Positions 5,947 through 14,772 of a stretch of DNA of 64,000 nt are shown piece after piece. The position numbers and the translations under genes are program-made. The stretch lies in assembly GCF_963675905.1 (NCBI RefSeq), contig NZ_OY780936.1, positions 3,791,946 through 3,855,945 on the forward strand. Reading direction: 5' to 3'. The notes beneath the pieces were generated by a model that was not told the origin of the DNA, did not search any database, and saw only the letters and a program-made list of their open reading frames with translations. The DNA comes from an uncultured Bacteroides sp. Its GTDB lineage: Bacteria > Bacteroidota > Bacteroidia > Bacteroidales > Bacteroidaceae. The first letter of the stretch is position 1, and every line of letters starts with the position of its first letter.

Positions 5947-6133
5947 TCTAATTATTCCAGTTATATTTTTAGTTTTACTAATAGAATATGTTAGTGACAC
6001 CTTGTTTCTTGACTAAGTATTATATATTCCCCTCTTAAATCTGCTTAATAAATTGGCGTCATCTTTGTATAATCCAAAAAGATAATGTATTTTTGAATGT
6101 TAAGTTATGATATAAAACTAATTGAACAATATT

Positions 6134-6934
6134 ATGAAAAGAATATTGATGGCGCTTGCTTTATCAGGAATCTTTTTCTTTTGTGGAACACAAACCATTT
6201 ATGCGCAAGACGGAGTGTCTGCCAATCAAGGGGAAACTGCTGTAACTGATGGCAATGCTGTTGCCGAAGATGGCTCATCTGCTTTACCCAAAGAAAGCAT
6301 GGGTGTAAAGTTGAAAGAAAAATTCGTGGAAGGTAATCCTTTCTATATGGGATTAGTTGCATTCTCTTTGGTAGTTGGACTTTCTATTTGCATTGAACGA
6401 ATTATCTACTTGAATCTTTCTGAAGTAAACACCGAAAGATTACTAGAAGATGTGGAACTTGCATTGGAAAAAGGAAATGTAGATGCAGCGAAAGAAATTT
6501 GCAGAAATACCCGTGGCCCTGTTGCTTCAATTTGTTATGATGGATTAATGCGTATAGAGCAAGGACCAAAGTCTGTAGAAAAAGCTGTTACCACAAGTGG
6601 AGGTGTACAATTGGGATTGTTGGAGAAAGGATGTTCATGGATTTCTTTGTTCGTTAAAATTGCGCCGGCATTAGGATTTTTGGGAACAGTGGTTGGAATG
6701 GTTCAGGCTTTCGATAGTGTTCAGCTTGAAGGCAATATTTCTCCTGCGGTAATAGCCGGTGGTATGAAAGTAGCCCTGCTGACTACCATTTTTGGCCTTA
6801 TTGCAGCTGTAATTCTGCAGATATTTTATAACTATATTCTTGCCAAGATAGAATCTTTGACTCACGAAATGGAAGAGTCAACAAATACTTTAATTGATTT
6901 TGTGGTTAAGTACAACATGAAGTATAGACAATAA
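6134..6934 (+). CDS. exbB: ExbB/TolQ/MotA family proton channel
   Basis: 266 residues from ATG 6134 (a TTG at 6122 in frame is less likely). Signal-like N-terminus (MKRILMALALSGIFFFCG...IYAQ) and a polar Ala/Glu/Asp-rich linker precede the three membrane helices of the MotA/TolQ/ExbB domain: about residues 68-90 (MGLVAFSLVVGLSICIERI), then WISLFVKIAPALGFLGTVVGMV and the segment around LLTTIFGLIAAVILQIFYNYIL. The GTVVGM motif is conserved. It forms the proton-driven motor with ExbD to energise TonB or a Tol system in the inner membrane. The three genes that follow lie 2-15 bp apart or overlap, so this is one operon. Confidence 0.92.
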   Translation: MKRILMALALSGIFFFCGTQTIYAQDGVSANQGETAVTDGNAVAEDGSSALPKESMGVKLKEKFVEGNPFYMGLVAFSLVVGLSICIERIIYLNLSEVNTERLLEDVELALEKGNVDAAKEICRNTRGPVASICYDGLMRIEQGPKSVEKAVTTSGGVQLGLLEKGCSWISLFVKIAPALGFLGTVVGMVQAFDSVQLEGNISPAVIAGGMKVALLTTIFGLIAAVILQIFYNYILAKIESLTHEMEESTNTLIDFVVKYNMKYRQ

Positions 6935-6949
6935 AATGAGGAGTGTAAA

Positions 6950-7408
6950 ATGATACCGACTAAGTTTTCTAAATACTTTTTCTATCTACTCTTAATCATT
7001 TGTGTGATTACCGGTGGACTTTACTTCTTTGGAGGCAAGGTTGCTACTGTTACAGGAACAGAAGTTCCGGTTTATACAAACTTGCTGCTTATTGTGCTTT
7101 GTGGTATGTTTTGCGCAGCGGTTACTTTAACCGTACTTGCTGTAATAGGTAAACTGATAGAACGGTTTCGCCGTTCGCCTAAATATGCTATACGCTCTGT
7201 TTTAGGCTTTTTTACTTTGGCGTTTCTTATGTTACTTTGCTGGCTTTTGGGTAGCACAAACGCTCTTCCACTGCAAGAGTACAACGGAACCTACAATACT
7301 CCCTGCTGGCTTAGACTGACAGATATGTTTATTTATACCACATTTGCACTGATTGGTGCAGCTGTATTTTTGATAATAGGTTTTTATATCGGTCGGAAAG
7401 TTAGATAA
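6950..7408 (+). CDS. Four-helix membrane protein of exb operon
   Basis: 152 residues with four predicted membrane helices: near residues 7-28 (YFFYLLLIICVITGGLYFFG), 42-66, 84-102 and 128-149. A basic loop (KLIERFRRSPKYAIRS) lies between helices 2 and 3. I know no function. It lies 15 bp after exbB and 2 bp before the first exbD, so it is probably an accessory part of this transducer in Bacteroidales; it has no similarity to TonB that I can see. Confidence 0.75.
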   Translation: MIPTKFSKYFFYLLLIICVITGGLYFFGGKVATVTGTEVPVYTNLLLIVLCGMFCAAVTLTVLAVIGKLIERFRRSPKYAIRSVLGFFTLAFLMLLCWLLGSTNALPLQEYNGTYNTPCWLRLTDMFIYTTFALIGAAVFLIIGFYIGRKVR

Positions 7409-7410
7409 CA

Positions 7411-7995
7411 ATGAGAAGATTCAAGAGAACAATACCGGATGTGGATGCTGACTGGACAGGATACATTGTTGTTCTGCTGCTTATTTTCTTTGTTGTAATC
7501 ACATCTATGGATGTTGATCAGGGATTGGCCAGGCGTCTTCCACCGCCGATAGGAAAATATCAACCGGTTAAAGTTGAACCTCGCAATATCTTAAATGTTT
7601 TCTTAACAGATACAGATGAACTTATCTGTGGAAGTCAGATTATAGGTATTGGTCAATTAAGAGAAGTTGCCAAAGCATTTATTGCTAATCCTAAAGATGA
7701 TAATAGACTTCCTGAGAAGGTAACGAAAAGGATACCCTTATTAGGCAATATGCAAGTAACTGTAAACCATATTATTTCTGTGAAATGTGGAAGGAGTACC
7801 ACCTATCAGGCATATATTGATGTTCAAAATGAATTAATTGGGGCATATAACGAACTTCGTGACGAATTAGCAAAAAGAAAATGGGGTAAGAAATTCATAG
7901 AACTATCTTTTGATAAACAACAGGCTGTCAGTGCTTGCTATCCGATACGTATTTCAGAGGCCGAACCTCAATTAAATATAGGAGGTGAAAAATGA
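7411..7995 (+). CDS. exbD: ExbD/TolR-type protein 1
   Basis: 194 residues: a short cytoplasmic N-terminus with the conserved Asp stretch (PDVDADWTGYIV), one membrane helix (about residues 18-35, YIVVLLLIFFVVITSMDV) and a periplasmic domain. Family length is normally about 140; the extra length lies in the periplasmic domain. It is a partner of ExbB, and the helix normally carries a proton-relay Asp. Here Asp residues flank the helix (D14 at its start; MDVDQ just after it), so the exact relay residue is uncertain. Overlaps the next exbD by 4 bp (ATGA). Confidence 0.8.
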   Translation: MRRFKRTIPDVDADWTGYIVVLLLIFFVVITSMDVDQGLARRLPPPIGKYQPVKVEPRNILNVFLTDTDELICGSQIIGIGQLREVAKAFIANPKDDNRLPEKVTKRIPLLGNMQVTVNHIISVKCGRSTTYQAYIDVQNELIGAYNELRDELAKRKWGKKFIELSFDKQQAVSACYPIRISEAEPQLNIGGEK

Positions 7996-8447
7996 AAAGA
8001 AGATTCGTATCCCGTGAAAAACTGGAAATTCCAAGAATAAACGCAATAGCTTTACCTACAATTTTCCTTATTCTGCTTTTCTTTTTTATAATGCTCACCA
8101 GTATTAGAAAAGATAAGGTAGTGGTTGGGGTGGTTGATGCTCCGCAGGCAACCGAATTATCAGCATTAGGAAAAAGGGCTATTGTTACTACTATATATAT
8201 AGGTAAACCAAAGGGAAAAGCAAGATCATCCTACCGCATTCAATTAAATAATCAGTTGATGACAGTGGCTCAGGTGGAATATTACATGAAACAAAAGCAA
8301 GCTGTACTCAAAGCTAATGAGTCTTCTTTATTAATGGTGAAACTGAAGATTGATAAAGATACTCCAATGGGAATTGTTTCGGATGTAAAACAGGCTTTGC
8401 GTAGAGCAAATGTGCTGAATATTTTTTATTCAGCTCGTCCGGAGTAA
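7992..8447 (+). CDS. exbD: ExbD/TolR-type protein 2
   Basis: 151 residues with the ExbD layout: N-terminus KLEIPRINAIALPTIFLILLFFFIML forms the single membrane helix, followed by a periplasmic domain with a regular alpha/beta pattern and LMVKLKIDKDTPMGIVSDVKQALRRANVLNIFYS at the C-terminus, close to the family pattern for the helix that precedes the last strand. Translationally coupled to the preceding exbD. Two unlike ExbD proteins probably form a heteromeric or alternative stator. The family-typical helix Asp is not obvious here. Confidence 0.82.
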   Translation: MKRRFVSREKLEIPRINAIALPTIFLILLFFFIMLTSIRKDKVVVGVVDAPQATELSALGKRAIVTTIYIGKPKGKARSSYRIQLNNQLMTVAQVEYYMKQKQAVLKANESSLLMVKLKIDKDTPMGIVSDVKQALRRANVLNIFYSARPE

Positions 8448-8457
8448 CTGTTTGCAT

Positions 8458-8994
8458 TTATAATTCTATCTGATAAACTTCTTTATATAAAGTCCTTTTA
8501 ATAAGCTCAAAGTCTGTCCGGCTATCTAGTTCTCCTTTTGCCATAAGTTTCATTGGAAGGTAATTGTCTTCTTTTCTGTAAGGAGGTTGCATATATTCAT
8601 TTTCCCATAACTGAAATCCCTGACGTTGGTAGAAGTTTATACGACGTTTGCTTATTTCATCTTCAGGAAACTCAACTTCCAGAATAATTGGACTCTTTAG
8701 CATATCCTCCAGTGCGCAAAGCGCTTTCTGTCCATACTTGTGGTTTCTTATAGTTTCATGAATGGCAAAGTGTTCCACATAAAAGAACTTGCCAAAGTCC
8801 CAGTAAGAAATAAATCCTACCGGCTCATTCTCAGCCAGTAGGATATTATTATAAAAAAGCTTGTTACCGTCAGTATACTCCCGTTGCAAAGTAATATCTC
8901 TCCGTTCTTTTTTGGGAAAAGCTTTCGTGAAGAGATTCTCTACAAAACAATAATATTCCTTGTCGGTTGTATGAATATGCTGTATTGAAATCAT
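8458..8994 (-). CDS. GNAT family N-acetyltransferase
   Basis: 178 residues from the ATG at 8994; a further ATG at 9027 would overlap the upstream peptidase gene. The middle part shows the GNAT core: the beta4 strand FFYVEHFAIHETIRNHKYGQKALCALED, where R-N-H-K-Y-G-Q corresponds to the acetyl-CoA pyrophosphate loop (R/Q-x-x-G-x-G/A), then ILEVEFP and a C-terminal YQRQGFQLWENEY block typical of the fold. The substrate cannot be told. It lies 10 bp after the M64 peptidase gene on the same strand, so the two may be co-transcribed. Confidence 0.82.
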   Translation of the reverse strand: MISIQHIHTTDKEYYCFVENLFTKAFPKKERRDITLQREYTDGNKLFYNNILLAENEPVGFISYWDFGKFFYVEHFAIHETIRNHKYGQKALCALEDMLKSPIILEVEFPEDEISKRRINFYQRQGFQLWENEYMQPPYRKEDNYLPMKLMAKGELDSRTDFELIKRTLYKEVYQIEL

Positions 8995-9004
8995 AAACAA
9001 AAAT

Positions 9005-10249
9005 CTAAGGCTGCGTGTAGAAATCAATCAGTCTCTTTATCGCTCTTTTACAAACGGGGCAGAAACCTTCGCATGTATTTGTTTTCATCCTGCAATCTTC
9101 TGCACCGCGATAAATTCCTTTAGATGAATAACCTCCTCCTTCTATCAGTTTGGCTGTTCCATTATCAACCATATCTTTCCATTTGGCAGGGAAGTTGACT
9201 TTGGTGGTAATGTTCTGCTCCCAAGGCTCAACATCAAATGGATATACACCATTAAATAAATCTTCGTCATAATAATATTCATCTCCCAGACCGGCAAAAC
9301 TATGCCCGAACTCGTGTACCACTACCGGACGGAAATGTGTGTGGTGAGCAGTAGTTAAAGTAAAGGAGTTGTAGATTCCTCCGCCACCATATTGCTCTGT
9401 ATTTGCTAAGATAATAATATGTTCATAAGGAATTCCTGACAGAGAATTATGAATGTCTGTGATGTTGCTGCTGGTTAAATATCTGTCAGAATAAAAACTG
9501 TCGAAATGAGAACTGAAAGCGGTATTCTTCCAGATTCCATTTTTTGGTGCACTTACGCCACTGTCCTTTGAAGGACTTTCAACAGCAACAATATTAAATC
9601 TATTTTTCATGGAACGGAAAGGTTCGTGGCTGAACAGTGCCTCACAAGCTATTTTGGCATCTTTAATAAATAACTCCATTTCCTCTTTTGTATAACCTTC
9701 TGCCATAATAGCTACATCAATACAATCTTCCGGAGTTCCACTTTTCTGCAGATATACATAAGGAGTAACATGAGTATTCCCTTGTTTTTTAATCAGAATA
9801 TCATCTGGTTTTACAATATGCTTAAGCAATGTATTGTAATTGCCTTTTTTATCTCTGAAAGAGATGCTTATTTCTACCGGCTGTTTTGGGTAAGGTACAA
9901 GATAAGTATTCTCGAATCCGCGAGAAACACTTTTGGCTTCATCCGTGTCTAACCATTCCTGAAAGAGTGTGCTGAATGATGTCTTATAGATGCAATTTCC
10001 CGATTTTAAATCTTTTACTGTAATTTGTCCGTTACCATCTAATGGAATTTCTGATAAATGATAACGTCTTCCAGCCCAGGTAGGTAACTGAGATAAATTC
10101 TCTACAGAGATTTCCTGCTGATTAGCAGTACCTGAAAATATATAATCAATACGTAGAGTTTTATCTATAAAATAGTCGCTGAATGATTGAGCATATGAAG
10201 ATATGCACAAGAAACAACAAAGTGTAAATAGTAGAATATTTTTCTTCAT
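9005..10249 (-). CDS. M64 family secreted metallopeptidase
   Basis: 414 residues from the ATG at 10249; the upstream in-frame ATG at 10270 would lie in the promoter. Signal peptide MKKNILLFTLCCFLCISSYAQ, an N-terminal beta domain, then the catalytic domain of peptidase family M64 (IgA-peptidase type) with the zinc motif VVHEFGHSFAGLGDEYYY (two His, Glu and the third ligand Asp). Four Cys close to the C-terminus (CRMKTNTCEGFCPVCKR) may form disulfides or bind a second metal. The M64 founder cleaves IgA, but most members have no known substrate. Promoter -7 CAAAGTTA (minus strand) is at 10268-10275. Confidence 0.9.
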   Translation of the reverse strand: MKKNILLFTLCCFLCISSYAQSFSDYFIDKTLRIDYIFSGTANQQEISVENLSQLPTWAGRRYHLSEIPLDGNGQITVKDLKSGNCIYKTSFSTLFQEWLDTDEAKSVSRGFENTYLVPYPKQPVEISISFRDKKGNYNTLLKHIVKPDDILIKKQGNTHVTPYVYLQKSGTPEDCIDVAIMAEGYTKEEMELFIKDAKIACEALFSHEPFRSMKNRFNIVAVESPSKDSGVSAPKNGIWKNTAFSSHFDSFYSDRYLTSSNITDIHNSLSGIPYEHIIILANTEQYGGGGIYNSFTLTTAHHTHFRPVVVHEFGHSFAGLGDEYYYDEDLFNGVYPFDVEPWEQNITTKVNFPAKWKDMVDNGTAKLIEGGGYSSKGIYRGAEDCRMKTNTCEGFCPVCKRAIKRLIDFYTQP

Positions 10250-10267
10250 ATAAATATTTATTTGACA

Positions 10268-10275
10268 CAAAGTTA
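10268..10275 (-). promoter_or_regulatory. Promoter -7 of M64 peptidase gene
   Basis: CAAAGTTA on the plus strand reads TAACTTTG on the minus strand, an exact TAnnTTTG match. It lies 19 bp upstream of the chosen start at 10249, which excludes the longer start at 10270. Confidence 0.55.
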
Positions 10276-10363
10276 AGAATTTTTTGAGTAAGAAGAGAAA
10301 AACTAAACTGTAGAATTAATATAAGTATGAAATTATAATTTTTTTAAGAATAAAAGTGATAGT

Positions 10364-10399
10364 TTACGTATTTTTTTGCTAAAAAAATACGTAACTTTG
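10364..10399 (+). promoter_or_regulatory. Palindromic operator over Lrp promoter
   Basis: TTACGTATTTTTTT (10364-10377) and AAAAAAATACGTAA (10381-10394) are perfect 14-bp inverted arms around GCT. The right arm runs into the -7 element TAACTTTG (10392-10399), so a bound protein would block RNA polymerase. The nearest gene is the Lrp/AsnC regulator starting at 10424, and autorepression is the obvious model. Confidence 0.7.
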
Positions 10400-10423
10400 C
10401 ATTCGTAATTATAAAATAAAAAT

Positions 10424-10909
10424 ATGGGATATCATCAATTAGATCGTTTGGATAAAGAAATTCTTAGACTGATAGCAGATAATGCTAGAATTCCTTTCCT
10501 GGAAGTAGCACGCGCATGTAATGTTTCTGGAGCAGCAATTCATCAACGCATACAAAAACTAACCAATTTAGGTATATTGAAAGGATCTGAATATGTGATT
10601 GATCCGGAGAAAATTGGCTATGAAACATGTGCATATATTGGACTTTACTTAAAAGATCCATCTAGCTTTGAGGCGGTAAGAAAAGCCTTGGAAGATATAC
10701 CAGAGGTTGTGGAATGCCATTTTACTACCGGCCAGTATGATATGTTTATTAAGATTTATGCAAAGAATAATCACCATTTACTTAGTGTTATTCATGATAA
10801 ACTTCAGCCACTTGGCTTAGCGCGCACAGAAACACTGATTTCTTTCCACGAAGCCATCAAACGTCAGATGCCAATCCTGGATGATGAAGATGATGAAGAA
10901 GGTATTTAA
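10424..10909 (+). CDS. Lrp/AsnC family transcriptional regulator
   Basis: 161 residues. The N-terminal AsnC-type winged helix-turn-helix has LDKEILRLIADNARIPFLEVARACNVSGAAIHQRIQKLTNLGIL (about residues 8-50), and the C-terminal RAM/ferredoxin-like ligand domain has ...EVVECHFTTGQYDMFIKIYAKN..., with a Gly-Tyr region that binds amino acids in the family. An acidic tail (DDEDDEEG) ends the protein. The effector amino acid is unknown. A palindrome covers its promoter. Converges with folA, overlapping by 4 bp at the stop codons. Confidence 0.93.
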   Translation: MGYHQLDRLDKEILRLIADNARIPFLEVARACNVSGAAIHQRIQKLTNLGILKGSEYVIDPEKIGYETCAYIGLYLKDPSSFEAVRKALEDIPEVVECHFTTGQYDMFIKIYAKNNHHLLSVIHDKLQPLGLARTETLISFHEAIKRQMPILDDEDDEEGI

Positions 10910-11400
10910 CGCCTTTCATAATTAATAAAAATATACGGGTAGTTGTGCTTCTCATCAATGGAATGAGGTTCTCTGCCCGTTTCTTTCCATTCTTCACTTT
11001 TTATTTCAGGGAAAAATGCATCTGCATCTTTAGTTATGTCTTCAACTAATGTCAGATAAATTGCGTCTGCCTTAGGCATTGCCTGTTTATATACACTATC
11101 TCCTCCTATAATAAATACTTCTTTCTCATCTTTGCAAGCTGCTATAGCTTCATCTAACGATGAAAACCTTTCTGCTCCGGCAAACTCTGCATTAGGATTT
11201 GTAGAAAGAACCAGGTTTCGCCTGTTTGGCAAAGCCCCCTTTGGTAAGGATTCAAAAGTTTTCCTACCCATAATTATGGTATGCCCGGTTGTTAGTTCTT
11301 TAAAACGTTTCATATCATTAGGTACTCTGTATATAAGCTGGTTACCCCGGCCAATAGCATTATTAAGTGATGCTGCAACAATAATTGAGACTTTAGTCAT
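10906..11400 (-). CDS. folA: Dihydrofolate reductase
   Basis: 164 residues, the standard size. Signature parts are SIIVAASLNNAIGRGNQLIYRVPNDMKRFKELT (substrate and Met20 loop; Asp in VPND matches the catalytic acidic residue), IIMGRKTFESLP (NADPH binding) and VFIIGGDSVYKQAM. It reduces dihydrofolate to tetrahydrofolate with NADPH. It lies 11 bp after thyA on the same strand, the usual thyA-folA pair that remakes the folate consumed by thymidylate synthase. Confidence 0.97.
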   Translation of the reverse strand: MTKVSIIVAASLNNAIGRGNQLIYRVPNDMKRFKELTTGHTIIMGRKTFESLPKGALPNRRNLVLSTNPNAEFAGAERFSSLDEAIAACKDEKEVFIIGGDSVYKQAMPKADAIYLTLVEDITKDADAFFPEIKSEEWKETGREPHSIDEKHNYPYIFINYERR

Positions 11401-11411
11401 ACGGTTTTCTT

Positions 11412-12206
11412 TTATACAGATACTATACCTTTAATATGAGGATGTGGATTATAGTCAGTAAGTTCAAAATCTTCGAATTTGAAACTGAATATATCTTTCA
11501 CATCCGGATTAATTTTCATTTTAGGAAGCGGGCGAGGTTCTCTTGAAAGTTGAAGCTGCACTTGTTCGAGGTGATTTACATAGATATGTGCATCTCCAAG
11601 AGTATGAATGAAATCACCGGCTTTAAGTCCCGTAACCTGTGCCATCATCTGAAGCAATAAAGCATAGGAAGCTATATTAAATGGAACTCCTAAGAATATA
11701 TCAGCGCTACGTTGATAAAGTTGTAAACTCAATCTTCCGTCGGCTACGTAAAACTGAAATAAAATATGGCAAGGAGGAAGCTTCATGCTATCAATATCTG
11801 CAACATTCCAGGCACTAACAAGCATACGGCGAGAGTCTGGATTGTTTTTAATAGTATCAACAATCTCTTTTATCTGGTCAATATGTCCTCCTTTATAATC
11901 GGGCCACGAACGCCATTGATAACCATAAATATGTCCCAACTCACCATTCTCGTCGGCCCATTCGTTCCAGATTCTTACACCATTGTCCTGAAGATATTTA
12001 ATGTTTGTATCTCCTTGCAAAAACCAAAGAAGTTCATGGATTATCGATTTCAGATGAAGCTTTTTGGTTGTTAAACATGGAAAGCCATCGTCCATATTAA
12101 AACGCATCTGATGTCCGAATACACTAATAGTTCCGGTTCCCGTACGATCGCTTTTCCGGGTACCTTCTTTCATGACTCTGTCGAGTAAATCCAAATATTG
12201 TTTCAT
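11412..12206 (-). CDS. thyA: Thymidylate synthase
   Basis: 264 residues from the ATG at 12206 ([26 protein letters not shown]); the frame extends 11 codons upstream to 12239 but the length and sequence of the E. coli-type enzyme start here. Active-site Cys in [14 protein letters not shown], the folate and dUMP sites [28 protein letters not shown] and [15 protein letters not shown] are intact. It methylates dUMP to dTMP using methylene-tetrahydrofolate. folA follows in the same operon. Confidence 0.97.
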   Translation of the reverse strand: MKQYLDLLDRVMKEGTRKSDRTGTGTISVFGHQMRFNMDDGFPCLTTKKLHLKSIIHELLWFLQGDTNIKYLQDNGVRIWNEWADENGELGHIYGYQWRSWPDYKGGHIDQIKEIVDTIKNNPDSRRMLVSAWNVADIDSMKLPPCHILFQFYVADGRLSLQLYQRSADIFLGVPFNIASYALLLQMMAQVTGLKAGDFIHTLGDAHIYVNHLEQVQLQLSREPRPLPKMKINPDVKDIFSFKFEDFELTDYNPHPHIKGIVSV

Positions 12207-12312
12207 TGGTGTTTTTATTTTGAATGCAAACTTAATCAAAAAAGTTCTTTTGGTGAAAGAATTATAGCTGAAATAGATTCAATGAATAAACCTTTTCTTT
12301 TGCATGCTCTTA

Positions 12313-13233
12313 TCAGGATGCAATCTTTTTGAACCAGGGAAACCCTTTTTCTGCTATATATACTCCGCTTAGGATAAGTAATGCTCCAGTAATAGCAAAT
12401 GGTGTGATTGTTTCATTTAAAATTATGGAAGAAGTAATAAGAGTAACCAACGGAACTATATATACGTAATTTGTAGTACGCACTGCCCCTAAATGCTTGA
12501 TAGACAAATTCCATAGTATGTAACAGAGCATGGAAGCTACTACTCCAAGAAAAATGAAATTCCCTAAAACAGTTGGTTGAAAAAGTATATGAGTATCTGT
12601 TGTTAGTGGTGAAATGAGAAAAGTAGGCAATAAAGTTATTATCCCGTAAAAGAATACTTTCCGGGTTATTAGTAAAGTAGAGTATTTCTTATCCAGTCTT
12701 TTTAAAATTATGCTGTAAAAAGCCCACATTAATGCAGCGGTAATTGTAAGAAGATCTCCTGCCGGGTTAATTTTCAGAATAAAGCTACCGTTGAATACTA
12801 CAAAAGCTACACCTGCCAAAGCTATAAAAGAACCGGATATAAGATTTTTCTTAAATCTTTCACCTTTAATGAATAGATGTGATAGAATAGCTGTAAAGAT
12901 GGAAGCAGTACATACTATTAACGATACATTGGAAGCTAGAGTTATTCCTAGTGCTCTGTTTTCGGCAATAAAATAGAGTGAGCCTCCGCACAAACCTGTT
13001 GCAATGAATAAAAGCTCATCCTTCAATGTGTTTGCAAAGAGTTTACGTGGACAAATTGTCCAGATACAAATATATGCAATCAAGAAGCGATAGAAAAGAA
13101 TATCTTCGGGAGAGAGGCCTTGTTTAATGAGCACTTTGGTTGATATAAATGTAGTTCCCCAGATTATTACTGTAAATAATGCCATGATATGGTAAACACT
13201 ATTGTTTCCCTGTTTGTTTATGATGATGCTCAT
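12313..13233 (-). CDS. EamA/DMT family transporter
   Basis: 306 residues with about ten membrane helices arranged as two EamA halves (first FTVIIWGTTFISTKVLIKQ, second ITAALMWAFYSIILKRLDKK...LLILSGVYIAEK). Related proteins export amino acids or metabolites; the substrate is not deducible. The -7 element CAAAGATA (minus strand TATCTTTG) lies at 13275-13282, so the start at 13233 (MSIIINKQGNNSVYHIMA) fits. Confidence 0.87.
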   Translation of the reverse strand: MSIIINKQGNNSVYHIMALFTVIIWGTTFISTKVLIKQGLSPEDILFYRFLIAYICIWTICPRKLFANTLKDELLFIATGLCGGSLYFIAENRALGITLASNVSLIVCTASIFTAILSHLFIKGERFKKNLISGSFIALAGVAFVVFNGSFILKINPAGDLLTITAALMWAFYSIILKRLDKKYSTLLITRKVFFYGIITLLPTFLISPLTTDTHILFQPTVLGNFIFLGVVASMLCYILWNLSIKHLGAVRTTNYVYIVPLVTLITSSIILNETITPFAITGALLILSGVYIAEKGFPWFKKIAS

Positions 13234-13274
13234 ACTCTTATAATTTTTTTTTTGATAGGCTTACCTATCATTTG

Positions 13275-13282
13275 CAAAGATA
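13275..13282 (-). promoter_or_regulatory. Promoter -7 of EamA transporter gene
   Basis: TATCTTTG on the minus strand, 42 bp before the start codon at 13233; fits TAnnTTTG exactly. Confidence 0.5.
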
Positions 13283-13421
13283 AATAAAATCCTGCCAACT
13301 TGAAAATAATGATTTAATTGCTTGACATTTAGTAATGTATAGCTTGATATACAGCTTCTTAATTATTGTAATATCATAGTAACAATAATGACTTTACAAT
13401 GTAATTAATGCGAAATGACAA

Positions 13422-13433
13422 TGAAATATTTCA
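13422..13433. promoter_or_regulatory. Palindrome upstream of phosphate porin
   Basis: TGAAATATTTCA is a perfect 12-bp palindrome 44 bp before ATG 13478. It lies in the likely promoter region of the porin-pstS pair and could bind a regulator; no match to a known phosphate box is claimed. Confidence 0.3.
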
Positions 13434-13477
13434 GGTCTTACTTTGCAGTGTCAAAATAACAATAAAAACACTTAGTT

Positions 13478-14743
13478 ATGAAAAAAATTTTAGTAGGCTC
13501 TCTTTTATGTCTTTCAACAGTGTCAGTACTGGCTCAGGAAGTTGAATTAACACCGCTCGAAAAAACGCAGGCAGAGACTGAACGAATAAGTTCGCTTGTT
13601 GATAACTTAAATAAATTAAAAATATCTGGTTATATTCAGAGCGATTTACAGTTTGGTCAGAAAGATGCAAGTTTAAAAGTAGGAAGTGCTAAAGCAAGTA
13701 CGGAAGATAATTATACACGTATAGGTTTACGTCGTGGTCGTCTGAAATTTACTTATTCCGATCTATTTGAGGGCGCTCCTAATACTGCGGTAGCTCAGTT
13801 TGAAATGACAGAGAAAGCTGTAGAAGTAAAGGAGTTATATTTTAGTGTAACTGAACCATGGACTAAATGGGTATCACTTCAGGCTGGTATAGCTAACAGA
13901 CCATTTGGATATGAAATTCCTTATTCATCAAGTTCTCTTGAAACTCCCGAAAGAAGTACTGCTTGTAATATCCTTTTCCCTAATGAAGTCGATTTAGGAG
14001 GTATGTTAATCTTTCAGGCTCCAAAAGGTCATGCTTTGAATTCTTTTAAACTTGAAACGGGATTGTTTGCTGGTAATGGTATGAAACAAGATATTCAAAA
14101 CAGAAAAGACTGGATCTCTCATCTTTCATATAAAAAGTCTTATGATAATTTTCAATACGGATTAGGTGCTTCTTTATATTTAGGAAGTAAATATCAGGGA
14201 ACTGCCAATGTTTATGAAATGTCCGGAAAACAATTTGTGAAAGTAAATAATGCTAAAGTTGGTGATTATTCAGATCGTACTTATTATGGTCTTGATGGAC
14301 AATTACTTTTATCAACTGGTGCTGGTATGACATCTTTACGTGCTGAAATGATGACTGGAAATCAACCTAGCGCGCTTGGTGATTCAAAGAGTCCTAATGC
14401 TTCCGCTCTACCTACAACCGACACTTATCGTCGTAACTTTATGGGATACAATATTTATTTGATTCAGGACTTGGGACAAACAAAACACTCTTTAGTTGTA
14501 AGATATGATTCTTATGATCCTAATACAAAGTTATCAGGTGATGAAGTGGGTCTTGGTGGTACAGGAAAAGGCGATATCGCAAAGCACAATATTGGTTTAG
14601 GCTATCTTTATAGAATGAACAATAACTTCAGATTGATGGCATACTATGATATGGCCTTTAATGAAAAATCAAAAAACCTTGCTGGATATAATTCAGATCT
14701 GAAAGACAATATTTTCACAGTAAGATTACAATATAAATTTTAA
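13478..14743 (+). CDS. Porin O/P-type outer-membrane porin
   Basis: 421 residues. Signal peptide MKKILVGSLLCLSTVSVLAQ, a short coiled-coil-like segment (LTPLEKTQAETERISSLVDNLNKL) before the barrel, then alternating beta strands throughout and a C-terminal Phe (TVRLQYKF), the outer-membrane sorting mark. The segment YTRIGLRRGRLKFTYSDLFEG...AVAQFEM fits the phosphate-selective porin family. Placed 29 bp before pstS, supporting phosphate or phosphorylated-ligand uptake. Confidence 0.85.
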   Translation: MKKILVGSLLCLSTVSVLAQEVELTPLEKTQAETERISSLVDNLNKLKISGYIQSDLQFGQKDASLKVGSAKASTEDNYTRIGLRRGRLKFTYSDLFEGAPNTAVAQFEMTEKAVEVKELYFSVTEPWTKWVSLQAGIANRPFGYEIPYSSSSLETPERSTACNILFPNEVDLGGMLIFQAPKGHALNSFKLETGLFAGNGMKQDIQNRKDWISHLSYKKSYDNFQYGLGASLYLGSKYQGTANVYEMSGKQFVKVNNAKVGDYSDRTYYGLDGQLLLSTGAGMTSLRAEMMTGNQPSALGDSKSPNASALPTTDTYRRNFMGYNIYLIQDLGQTKHSLVVRYDSYDPNTKLSGDEVGLGGTGKGDIAKHNIGLGYLYRMNNNFRLMAYYDMAFNEKSKNLAGYNSDLKDNIFTVRLQYKF

Positions 14744-14772
14744 TAGATAACACTTTAACAATAAAAATAAAG

